From Cricetomys ansorgei (lineage: Eukaryota; Chordata; Mammalia; Rodentia; Nesomyidae): a stretch of 64,000 nt of DNA. Shown here piece by piece: positions 54,072 through 64,000 of this stretch (its first letter is position 1; every line of letters starts with the position of its first letter). Location: the NCBI GenBank assembly GCA_026225945.1, contig JAMJFZ010003163.1:18660501-18724500 (forward strand). Reading direction: 5' to 3'. The position numbers were made by a program, and so were the translations under genes. The notes beneath the pieces were generated by a model. The model did not search any database and was not told the DNA's origin. It was given only the letters and a program-made list of their open reading frames with translations.

Positions 54072-54245
54072 TCTCCTCTCCTGTCCCTGGCCCTGTACTT
54101 TCCGGGATTCCCTGCACCCTCCTCTCCTGTCCCTGTCCCTGGACTTTCCAGGGTTCCCTTCTCCTCCTCTCCTGTCCCTGGCCCTGGACTTTCCGGGGTT
54201 CCTTCCTCCTCCTCTCCTGTCCTGGGCCCTGTACTTTTCTTTTAA
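54072..54245. repeat. 45-bp minisatellite, about four units
   Basis: Units begin cctctcctgtccct or similar at 54075, 54121, 54166 and 54211 (periods 46, 45, 45). Each contains tggactttccggggtt-like text. A 45-bp period keeps frame, which produces repeated Arg/Gly-rich frames on the minus strand and Pro/Ser-rich frames on the plus strand. Confidence 0.93.
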
Positions 54246-54654
54246 CCTCCCTGGCGTCACTCACTCCTGCAGTCTTCCTCCACCACCGAGGAGGACAGGC
54301 AGAAGGAGTTCTCTGGTGAGTCCCACTCCACCTGCTTAGGAAAGGAGCTGAGCACAGAAGGCTGGCTGGGCGCAAGCCCTGGGGCTACTAGGCCCTCCCG
54401 GCCAGCCACACTGGCAGAGCAGGGTCTGGACAGAGGCCGAGGCCTGTGAATTCGTTTCACCTCCCTCAGCAGCAACTATCCTGCTCGGGGATCCCAGGAG
54501 GCACATCGCATCTGGCCAGAACAGAACCTCCGACAGATGGGACTGAGCCCGGAGCACAGCAGGAGGGCCTGAGAGATGGAAGCGGAAGGCTGGGGGCTCA
54601 TGGGGTAGAGGGCTCGAGGAGGAAGGAGGGGGTCACAGGCTTGACAACGGTCCC

Positions 54655-54805
54655 TGCCACTTCAGGAAAATGACCGAGCCCCAGAGAGCCCTGGTTTTCT
54701 CATCTGTAAAATGGGAGTGACAGCCCGGGTCTGTCATGATGGGGAAAGGGGGCTAGATCATAGACACTCTACGAATGGCGGTTATCTTGCTGCAGTAGCA
54801 ATTAT
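54655..54805 (+). mobile_element. MIR SINE relic
   Basis: gccacttcaggaaaatgacc, ccctggttttctcatctgta, aaatgggagtgacag. Confidence 0.65.
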
Positions 54806-55195
54806 TATACCTCTGTCTTACAATGACAGCTCTAAACAGTCTTTAGAAGACCAGTCTACCACCAGCAGCCTAGGACCCCACTGGGCAAGTGTGAAAAGCC
54901 AGGGAGCCTCAGGGGTCAGGACACACTTGGCTGCACCTCACCCCTGACCAGGGCCACAGTCTTCAGGGGCTTGTGGGGTGAGGTTGACTCTGGCACCATC
55001 TGTGTGCTGACCAACTGTAATCCTGTGAGCAGTGGCAGAAGGCGCCCAATATCTGCCTCCTACTTTGCTCTCTGAACTGCCACCCAACAAATGTCTACCT
55101 TAGCTCTTCTACGTGCTGCATTTGGGGGTGTCCAAGGCCAAGGGAACCCTTCAAAAAGCTGACCACCTCATTCAAAGACAGCCATTGATTAAGAA

Positions 55196-55320
55196 ACTAC
55201 AGCGTAGTGGCACAATCCTTTAATCCCAGCACTCAGGAGGCAGAGGCAGGTGGATCTCTGTGAGTTTGAGGCCAGCCTGGTCTACAGAGTGAGTTCCAGG
55301 ACAGCCGGAGTTACAACAGA
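55196..55320 (+). mobile_element. B1 SINE
   Basis: Forward B1 (gtagtggcacaatcctttaa, gcactcaggaggcagaggca, ggccagcctggtctacagag), followed by an (AAAAT)n tail to about 55347. Confidence 0.92.
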
Positions 55321-55374
55321 AATAAAATAAAATAAAATGTAAAATAAGGCTTCTTTTCTTTTCTCCTCTTTCCT

Positions 55375-55463
55375 TTTCTTACAGAATCTCACTATGTAGC
55401 CTAGGCCTCAAACTTACGAGCTTCCCACCTCAATCTCTGGGTATTGTGATTCTAGGCCAAACA
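55375..55463 (-). mobile_element. old B1 SINE fragment
   Basis: Reverse B1 text agaatctcactatgtagcct, ctctgggtattgtgattcta, ggccaaacatggc. Confidence 0.55.
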
Positions 55464-55612
55464 TGGCCTTTAAAGTATACTCTTCTGTTTAATACTGAGC
55501 ATGTACCCTTATGCTTAATAAGTATGTTCCTATATATCTCCTACAAATATATCCCTGTTTGGCGTTACAGTTTTTGGAATGTCAGAAGCAAATGAAGTCA
55601 ATCCTCATCTTT

Positions 55613-55718
55613 TTTTCTTTAAAGATAGATAAACTGATTCCCAGAAGACAATGAGTTAACTTTGTACGTAGCTACTTAGTGGTAGCCCATGTAAACCCAA
55701 ATTCAGAGTATGGTAACA
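55613..55718 (-). mobile_element. MIR SINE relic (reverse)
   Basis: aagatagataaactgattcc, gttaactttgtacgtagcta and cttagtggtagcccatg fit the reverse MIR. Confidence 0.45.
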
Positions 55719-57544
55719 GTAGTCAGCTATGTACATAAATGGTAAAACACAGAGGAAGAGAGGCCTCCTGGGTATTTCCAATGGGCTGGGCAGGAAGCTG
55801 AGTGCCTTGCTGTCAACTCAGGTAGGGTCCTCAAGTGCTCAGTAAAAACAACTGGTAAGTGGGGATCACAGATGTGGCCCCAACCATGAGCTCAGTGGGT
55901 CACAGCAGAGTACCTTAGAGGTTCCCTGTTACAATCCCAGGAACACATACATGTATGGACAAAGGCCAAGGGAAAGCAAGTAAGACTATAGCATGTTTAA
56001 ATAACAAGAAATGTCTTTCTCAAAATGTAACTAAGCCTGCTTCTTTGATCCCTCTATTGGATTCTTGAGTTGTTATGCCAGGGCTTTAAATTCTCCAATT
56101 GTCCTAGGAAAGAATTAAAGGGACATTTACAAGCTGGATGAGAGGAGAGCTAGTGTCAGAGGGTAAAAAGACCACAGGCTTCAGGCGGAAGATCATTTAC
56201 GTGAGGGGCCCATCTGCTTTCCCCTTGCCAGCGCCTACCCAGACCTGATCATGCCTCCCTTGCAAAGCCTGCTTCAGGATGAAAATGGAGACAAGGCTGC
56301 TGAGTCCCAGAGAAGCTGGCTAGGTGAAGAAGGGTCCATGATACTAGGCTCCTGCCCCTAGGGAGGAGATGCCTGGCCTGACAGCAGTAGCCTGGTTCAT
56401 GGAGAGGGTGTGCCCACCTGGGAGGCCCCAGTCTCCCAGAGCCTCCTCTCCCCTCAAGATGTCTCCCAACAGGAGCCACTTCAAGGCACTTCGCCAGGCT
56501 AAGTAGCACCTGATTTCCACTGCATCCCAGCTGCAAGAGACCACTGCCAAAAGTGGTGGACCATAAATGAAGGGGTCCTGACAGGCCACAGGGTGAGGAG
56601 TGCAGAGGGCTGGGCGCCAGACTCTATAGGCACCAGGTGATGCACACGCCTGGCTCTGCATGCACCAGGCAAAGCAATTTGTGTGCAGTTAGATAGGCGG
56701 GCAGAAATATACCTCCCCGTCAGCCAGGAAGGCAGGGCTCAGGAACCATCAGCGTGGCCCAGCTTGACCAGCCAGGAGGATTGGCAAAGGAGCAAGGGAG
56801 CTGGACACAACCTTCCATCTGTGGCCATAACTAACACAGACACAGGCTGCCAGGCCAGGTACATAAGTTCAAGTACCAGCAGGTTAGCCTCTCTCCATAA
56901 GGTAGCAGACACCAAGTGCTGGATGCCTGGCATGGGAGAGACATTCCAGGGCAAAATCTCCACAGGTCAGGCTGTACTCTCATCCTAACATGTCTTATCT
57001 GCCCTGTGGCCTCAGGAACAGGTTCTCTGGGCTGATACCACTGTGGAGTGGGCTAGGGTAGATGTAATCCATGAGGCTGGGGATGCCTCTGCTCCCAGAC
57101 AGCAAGGAATCGTCTAGGACAGGTAGCAAGCTCTGGCGCCTTGGACTTGCTGCCCTTACCTTTGCTCTCAGGTTCCTTCCTGAGCCCAGAACTGTCTGGA
57201 AAGGAATATTTTCCTAGCTCACATCCCACCCTCCTGCAGACTACCCAACTCCAATGAAGACCATATATATATTATTGGATGCCTACACAAGAAAACTCAA
57301 GAGTTTGTCCTAATGTCCATAACCCTTTGCTTCCAACACTGAACCCAGGTTAACACATCTCTAGAACAAGCCCTTTGTCTCCCACCTCCATCTATAACGA
57401 CCAATGCCAAGGCAGCCGCCCACCTGAGCTGCCATCCACTCAAACAACAGTTGCTGTCAAGACCCCAGCTCTCCATTTCTCTGTGCTCTGCTCTCCTCCT
57501 CCAAGCGAGGTCATTGCTTACCAGGCCTTATCAGGCCTCCACTG

Positions 57545-57672
57545 TCACCAACGATGTCACAAATTTGAGAGGGGACACAGAAGGAGTTGGATGGAGGAAC
57601 GAAGGGGTAGAAGTGATGTAGATATAGGGTTAATATATAAAGTTCTCAAAAAATTATTAAATTAAAAAATAT
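57545..57672 (+). mobile_element. rodent L1 3'-end relic
   Basis: Purine-rich gagttggatggaggaacgaa, tagatatagggttaatatat and an A/T-rich tail (aaattattaaattaaaaaat) resemble rodent L1 3' ends. Confidence 0.4.
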
Positions 57673-59934
57673 AACGAGACTGGAAACTTCCTAATGTCAT
57701 AGCGGTGGACCACGGCTCATCACCCAGGGGTCAGTGGCGGTTCTGAGAGACAGCCTTCCACCTTGGAGGGAAGTTCACTAGGACGTGAAATGGTAGAAAG
57801 GAGCTGAGACAACAGGGTGCTCTAAGCAGAGGTCACCTCATGTAGGGAAGCTTGTTAAGCACAGAATTAAACAACTCAAAGGCTTCAGGAAGTCCCTGGA
57901 ACTGACTGGATTCACTAGACCCCACCCTCCCCAAGCTCATACAAGCCGTAAGGATTGTGGAGAGATATTCTCAGACAAGCTGAGCTGCCTGGAGAGGATA
58001 CTCTTCAACTTGTCAAGCTGCTTGCAGGTTGTGAATTGTGCTCCAGGCTTCCAGCCCTTATGAGCTATCACCCGTGCAGGAATGATGCCACTGCCTTTGA
58101 CTGACTCCTATTCCTGTAAGTCACCCCTCACCCATTTTCTTGTGAGAGAACAAATTTATTGGTTCAGAGCTGAACTTTGACAGTATTTATACTTCGGTCT
58201 GTCTGCGGTTCCCTGTCAGGAATGAGGAGATATTTGTTCATGTCTCCCCAGGAAAAGTATCACACAACAAAAGCCCACACCACTCATATCAGTGCGTGAA
58301 TGTACACACAGTGCATAGCACTCAATTATCATAAGAAACAGATACACCGCATACTAGCGTATCTATTGACTAACATATACTCTTGCTTTGTGCGCGTACA
58401 ACTTTGTGTAGTTGGTTTCCTTCTTCCACCTTTGTGTGGGTTTGAGGATGGAACTTGTTGGGTTTGAGTGTTCACATAAACATGTCTCTGTGTGTGTGTA
58501 TGTGTGTGTTCACAGTAAAACTGTTGTGTGACACCAGTCTCGTACATTTCATGCCCATCTCCTGCTTGCTTCAAGGAGCCACTGGAGTCTCTCGGTCTGC
58601 ACCACTAAGGACCATGATGTTCACAAGACAGAGAACTCAGCTGGTATTACAGTTCTGAGAATGTGTCTCCATCACTTATGTCATGGGTTGCTTATTGTCC
58701 ATCACCTGCATACAGTGGGCATGTATTGGGGGCAGGGGGGCGTGTGTCCTCAGGGACCAGTTCAGACCAGCCCTAGTCACCATTAAATATCTCGCACTCA
58801 GCACAAATCAGGCATACAGCAAGTGCTCGATAATGCTAACTGAAGAAGTCTGTGCCTGAAAGTTCCGGCACTAGGGGAGGTGACGGGAAGGTCCCTAAAC
58901 TCGTGAACACACACTCGGTGAACCTAACACGAGACCTTCACTACCAAGTGCAGAACCATCTAGCCCATGAGCCTCGCTGCCAGGAAATGTCCCACAGCTG
59001 CTCGGAGGCAGCCATATTTGAGCCATGGGCCTTCCGAGTATCTCACACAAGCAATGGATCCAGAGCACAGGTTAAGGCCCTCCAAGCCTTCCTGCTGGTC
59101 CATCACGTAGAAACAGCCACAAGACTCTTGCCACCCCCTCTCCACCACACCCAAGCTTTCTTATCTCCCAGGCCTTCCATCAGTGTCCCCTGGCAGAAAG
59201 ACATCTTTGTTCTCATTTCTCCAAGAAACTTCTAATTTAGACTCAAGAGTCTAGTTCCCCTTGGCAATCTGGGAGCATGGGCACTAGGCCCAGCCTCTAT
59301 CCAGGCAGCCTTCAGAAGCAGTAAGGGGCTTAAGTTCATCAAGCCTCAGAAACCCCCCACTTCCTAGCATCACCTGCTTGATCCCTGGCATCATCTGAGT
59401 TTGTGGTCCAGGTACTACACCAATAACCCTGACCTGGGCCTGCAGCACAGGCTTCCTACCATGGACAAAGCTTTACCTTCTCATTCTTATCTACTCCCGG
59501 AGGGAGATGAGGTACCGGAAGGTATGGGAATGCCCCTCCCAGACAGCACACCCGCCTAAGCCTCACACCTCCTGATGCAGCCCAGCATGTCATATGGCTG
59601 AGCTATCAGTTCATGTCCGACTTCTGTGGCTCGTCCTGCGGAGTTTATTAACATCCACTAATAACGAGTATACAGGCCTCCCACAAGCGCCAAGAGAAGC
59701 CCGGCTGAGTGGGCGTGTCCTCCGGTCCTGCTCTCTCTCTCAGCACATTTCTCCATCAGGGAACAATTAGGAAAAACTCTCCCCAGGTTATATTTAGAAA
59801 GGGGCAGAGGGGGAAGCTCCCTCTAGTAATTTTCATTCAGTTGCACAGGACTGCCTGGCCCCACCACCCCCAGGCCACCACTGCAGGGCAAGCAACCTCC
59901 TCTCCCCCACACACATTGGTGGAAATGAAGCCAG

Positions 59935-60180
59935 CCTTTGCCTGGCCCTGATTATGCCCGCGTTTAAAAATAAGATGTGAAAGATGCATTATGTAAGACC
60001 TATACCACTCTCCTGGCCACCTCCGACTCGAGAATCAAAGATCATCGTTTCTACCATCAAAAAAGAATGAAAGGAAGACAGGAACAATGAAAATAGCTGC
60101 CCGACATGAGCCAGATCAAAGGCGTGGACACAGAAAACGAAGAGCCGGGGGGCCTTTAATTACTGCCTGCATCCTCCGAG
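59935..60180. promoter_or_regulatory. candidate enhancer with two TCF/LEF sites, a SOX site and a homeodomain site
   Basis: ATCAAAG at 60034-60040, AGATCAAAGG at 60113-60122, AACAATG at 60083-60089 and TAATTA at 60157-60162, in a repeat-free block. Inference only. Confidence 0.45.
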
Positions 60181-60581
60181 TCATGTAGAGAGAGGGGGGA
60201 AGAAAAGTTTTGAAGGCCACCAGGCCCTGTCCTGCTGCGGCTCCTGTTTCCACCGCCAGCACCAGTTCCCGACAAACTCTCGCCTTTCATTTCCCTCCCT
60301 TTTTTCCCTCCTTTCTCTCTGCCCCCCACATGTCAGACAGCACTCCCAGACTCCCTAGTGCTAGCTGTCCACCAGCAGAGCGCGCTCAGAGGGGCTCCTC
60401 AGAGGCCTCAAGCAAGGGACTGTCCCCAGAAGGTCGGCCTCCTGGGTGGGTCTCTGTCAGCCTCTCTCCCAAAAACAGAGGGCACTGGGAGGGACCCAGG
60501 GACCTACCATGGGTGCCTGTGCTGCTGTACCAAAGTGGTTACCCCCCGCCTTTTTTTTGCAAGTCTCTCTGGAGTGTGTGT

Positions 60582-60594
60582 GGGGGGGGGGGGG
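60582..60594. repeat. G13 homopolymer
   Basis: Thirteen consecutive G after a GT-rich stretch; other long G-runs occur near 25107 and 27356. Confidence 0.9.
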
Positions 60595-61186
60595 TTACTC
60601 TTCAAATTCACATTGGGCAGGGCTCCGTGGGGCAGCAGATCAAACCTGAGAACCGGCTGTTTGAGCTCAGCGGCAGAAAAAAGGATTGCCCAGGGACTGA
60701 GCTTAAGTAGAAGCTGGATTAAACTTCAAACACAAACTCCTCCTTTTTCTACACAGCAGACAGTCATGGCTAATATCGCAATGTGGACTTTAAAAACGAA
60801 TTACAAATAACTTACTCTGGGACTTGGGTCTTTTGTATTAAGAGGAGGGGCCAAAGAGATCATTGCAACAGAAAGACAAATGAAGAGCCTGCCCTTTTGC
60901 TCTGCACAGGGAAGACCATGGAAGGTAGGGGCAGAAGCCCCGAGTGAGAGTCCATTGAGAAGGGGCCCTGCTGGCCACCAGGGCCTTCCTCAGAGGCTCC
61001 TGTGGTGCTCAATAGGAAGACCCCAGGTACATAAAGCAATGCCAGGCCAAAGTGACCACAGTAATAACACATTCTAAATGTCTAGAGATTTACATATTAA
61101 AGTACTCTGTATACATATATACAAATAATTTAGTATAAACGTGCTGTCTGCATGATCAATGAGTGACTAGTTCACAAAGAAAAACT

Positions 61187-61382
61187 TGGGCAGGGAAGTG
61201 GCTCAGTGTGTAAAGGTGTTTGCTACCAAGCCTGATGACCTGAGTTCAATCCACAGGACTCACAGGCTAAAAGGGGAGAAACAGCTCCTGTGGATTGTCC
61301 TCTGACGTCTACATACATGCTGTGGTGTGTATACACTCACACATATACACACATGCAAACGCACAAATAAAGAAATAAATGT
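61187..61382 (+). mobile_element. B2-superfamily SINE (B3-like)
   Basis: aagtggctcagtgtgtaaag, gatgacctgagttcaatcca, ttgtcctctgacgtctacat and a CA/AAAT tail. It directly precedes a B2. Confidence 0.75.
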
Positions 61383-61383
61383 A

Positions 61384-61568
61384 GGGCTGGAGAGATGGCT
61401 CAGAGGTTAAGAGCACTGGCTCTTACAGAGGTCTTGAGTTCAATTCCCAGCAACCACATGGTGGCTCACAATTGTCTATAATGGGGTCTGGTGCCCTCTT
61501 CTGGCATGCAGACAAACATTCAGACTAAGCACTCATAAACAAAATTTTAAAAATTTATTTTTAAAGAA
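61384..61568 (+). mobile_element. B2 SINE, well preserved
   Basis: gggctggagagatggctcag, aggttaagagcactggctct, cccagcaaccacatggtggc, ggtgccctcttctggcatgc and an A-rich tail: close to the B2 consensus, including the pol III A box (tggctcagaggtt) and B box (ggtcttgagttcaattcc). Confidence 0.95.
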
Positions 61569-61887
61569 AAGAAATGTGAAAAGTACTTTTAAATAAAAAG
61601 ACAGAAAAATGCATTCACAGCTGCAGCAAGAGTGGTGGCTGGGGATGAGGGGGAAGCGGGTGAAATTACAAGATTTTCTTCTCCCTATGTCTCTAGGGTA
61701 GTGCCAAGGCTGAGTGTTCCAATCGCTTGGGAAGCATCATCCTACTACCTACCTCACAGTGACCCTAGACACCAGCATAAGCCCAGAGCAGGCTGGGACC
61801 ACCCATTCTTCTGGGTTCCTTGTGCTGGATACCAGGCACCTTAAGATCTTTGAAAACACAGACACAAAGGTGTAGGGATGGATTCAG

Positions 61888-62060
61888 GGGACTGGAGAGA
61901 AGAGATGGCTCTTGGATAAGAGCAAGTACAGCTCTTGCAGAGGTCTGGGGTTTGGTTCCCAACACTCATGTCAGGTGGTTCATGTCCTGTAACTCCAGTT
62001 TCCAGGGGATCCCACTACTCTGACCTCTATGGGTACCCATAGTCATATACAGACATGCAC
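61888..62060 (+). mobile_element. B2 SINE, diverged
   Basis: ggactggagagaagagatgg, acagctcttgcagaggtctg, ggtttggttcccaacactca, aactccagtttccaggggat, followed by CT and CA repeats. Confidence 0.85.
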
Positions 62061-62122
62061 TCTCTCCGTCTCTGTCTGTCTCTCTCTCTGTCTGTCTCTC
62101 TCTCTGTCTCTCTCTCTCTCTG

Positions 62123-62153
<31 letters not shown>
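62061..62153. repeat. (CT/GTCT)n-(CA)n microsatellite
   Basis: ctct/gtct repeats then (CA)n, growing out of the B2 tail. Confidence 0.9.
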
Positions 62154-62189
62154 GAGTGAGGCACAAACATATAATTAAAATAACAAAAA

Positions 62190-62312
62190 GCCAGATATGG
62201 CAGTACATGGCTTTGACCAATAGGGAGGCAGGGAAATTCCTAGGAGTTCAAGGCTAGCCTGGTCTACATAGTGAGTTCTAGGACACCAGAGCTACATTAA
62301 GAGACGCTACAA
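62190..62312 (+). mobile_element. B1 SINE, diverged
   Basis: agccagatatggcagtacat, aggagttcaaggctagcctg, gtctacatagtgagttctag, ggacaccagagctac. Confidence 0.82.
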
Positions 62313-62315
62313 CAG

Positions 62316-62319
62316 GATG

Positions 62320-62366
<47 letters not shown>

Positions 62367-62375
62367 TGATAGATG
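62316..62375. repeat. (GATA)n microsatellite
   Basis: About thirteen GATA units following the B1 tail. Confidence 0.95.
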
Positions 62376-63324
62376 AGTGGCTTAATTTAGGAGGGAACTT
62401 AAACCATAGGTTTGGTATATGGTGAGGTGGCAGCATGACTTGAGCATCTCCTTACGTGCTCGTGCTGGAATGTTTACCCCCAGTGTAGAGTGTTGAGGGT
62501 AGGAAGAGGAGTGGACCGAGGTTGCTTGGCTGTCACAGGAGTAGGCTCCTGGTGGGGGTACAGTTGTTCTCGTCCCTTTTTCTCTCTCACTCACCCACAC
62601 GCTGGCCGTCCCCCATGTCACAACACGGCAAGGAGGCTCTCTACAGATGTGAACCCTCCAGCTTGGTTGGGAAGTATATGTCCAACGTTCACAGAGCGCC
62701 AGCCTGAGGCTTCTGTCACAGCATCAGATACATACTAGGACAGGGAGACACGCTCCTACGTGTTTGTTTGTTTATTCATTGATGCTGTCACCTAGGATGT
62801 GGCCTGAGACACCATAGTGCAATCAAAACCTGGACAAATATGCAGTGTTCTCAGGGCTGCTTCAGAAAGGGCAGAAGCCCACTCTTCCGTCCTTCAGAAG
62901 CGCCTCCATGTCAGTGAGAAGGAAATGCACATAGACCACTCCAGGGTTCCCAGGAGAAGGCAGAGTCCTTCAGCATGGGTGAGCACTGCCTCCATAACGC
63001 ACACATGGGGGCCTCAGAGGCACATGGCATGTTCATAGCTAACTACACAAAGGTGCCCTGTCCTAGTCACCTCAACAGCCAAGGATCCGTGTCTGTCCTG
63101 AGTCCTAGCATGCAGCACTATGGCCCAGACTGCCTCGCCCTGTCCTATCTCCAGCCTCCAGCAAAGCTCTATCCCTACCCCATTCAGCCACTCTGGGTAC
63201 CTATTCCAGAGTAAGTGGACAGAACCACAAGTTTACTGACTATAGCCCCAGGTTGCAGCCGATTCCAACCTCTCACATTCTTTAACGACCCCACCTCCAA
63301 CACGCACTATGCAAGGAAAGTGTT

Positions 63325-63385
63325 CCCAGTCACATTTCACAGAAAGGTAAACTGAGGCTCAGAAATAGATAAATTGTTGACTTTG
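63325..63385 (-). mobile_element. MIR SINE relic (reverse)
   Basis: cacatttcacagaaaggtaa then actgaggctcagaaatagat. Confidence 0.55.
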
Positions 63386-63461
63386 AGTAGGACTGTCAGG
63401 ACACAATCACTTGCTTTTCTTCCCTTGGCTTGATGTCATCTCCCCAAGATTCTTCAGCCGT

Positions 63462-63506
<45 letters not shown>
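63462..63506. repeat. CTG/CAG trinucleotide repeat
   Basis: (CTG)5 TTG (CTG)9 on the plus strand, i.e. CAG on the Zfp423 sense strand. A (GGT)n patch follows at 63539-63563. Confidence 0.97.
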
Positions 63507-64000
63507 ATTCTTCAGATCACCATGCCATCAAGGAGGGGGTTGGTGGTGATGGTGGTGGTGGTACTACCAGCTTTAGGGAAAGGTGAGATCAGAGAGCTTC
63601 TGGAACAGGCAACAATGCAGTTCATAAAATGATTTACCCACCCGAAGCATATAGTGCATGCTAAAAGCCTAATATCCTGACACAGAGTGACCAGGCAATC
63701 ACGGCTAGCCAGCGTGGGGCCAGAGGAGGACAGAAGGAAGATAGAGACCTCAAAATGAGAAGGCATGGGCCCTGATGATGAAGCACCGTAGGCAGAGGAA
63801 GAGGTGGCAAACCAGACTAGGCCCTGGGGAATGCAAAGAGGTAGGAGAGATAACATCCTCAGCAGTAAGCTCTAGTCCAAGCATGGACACAAGACCAGAG
63901 CCATTGATCACTGTCTTCCCAGAGGCAGGAGCATGGCCAATTCCTCCAAGAGAACTACTCTCTAGCTGGGAAGAATTTGGCTAGGCCTGTGGCAGAGGGT

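Noticed and set aside
53573..54319. 248-codon plus-strand frame
   Set aside because: It runs through CA repeats (Thr/His) and the 45-bp minisatellite (Pro/Ser/Leu). Both have no stops by composition.

Overview
This is a mammalian genomic window from a muroid rodent. The evidence is a set of B1, B2, B3-like and ID-like SINEs, one URR1-type hAT element, and dense CA, GATA and CT microsatellites. The only protein-coding gene I can support is the orthologue of ZNF423 (mouse Zfp423; also OAZ or Ebfaz), a roughly 30-finger C2H2 transcription factor, on the minus strand. I cannot name the species. A few residues differ from the mouse protein as I remember it, which would fit a cricetid such as a hamster, vole or deer mouse, but this is only a hint.

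Two coding exons are present. The giant zinc-finger exon is at 21325..18111 (3215 bp, 1071 complete codons). The next exon is at 11262..11178 (85 bp, 28 codons plus one base) and carries one more finger. Both have consensus splice sites, and the predicted peptide runs continuously across the 6848-bp intron between them. The first finger exon and the N-terminus should lie beyond position 64000, and the last fingers and stop codon beyond position 1. I looked for both inside the window and did not find them. The rest of the window is therefore Zfp423 intron.

Layout: 1..11177 is the downstream intron, holding an old L1 (about 1640..3668), an ID and a B3 SINE, L2 and MIR relics, and a likely conserved block beside the 85-bp exon. 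11263..18110 is the middle intron, with a 30-bp minisatellite, a CA repeat, an old B1 and MIRs. 18111..21325 is the zinc-finger exon. 21326..64000 is the upstream intron: many B1 and B2 insertions (several with visible target-site duplications), an MLT1-type LTR, a URR1 inside a B2, purine tracts, two GATA repeats, a 45-bp minisatellite, a CTG repeat, and several repeat-poor AT-rich blocks that look like conserved developmental enhancers.

I found no tRNA, rRNA, CRISPR array, bacterial operon or second protein-coding gene. The most interesting material is regulatory (candidate intronic enhancers), structural (tandem repeats, inverted repeats, G-rich tracts) and in the splicing architecture (a reading frame that stays open upstream of the big exon, and a pair of exons that is frame-neutral as a unit).
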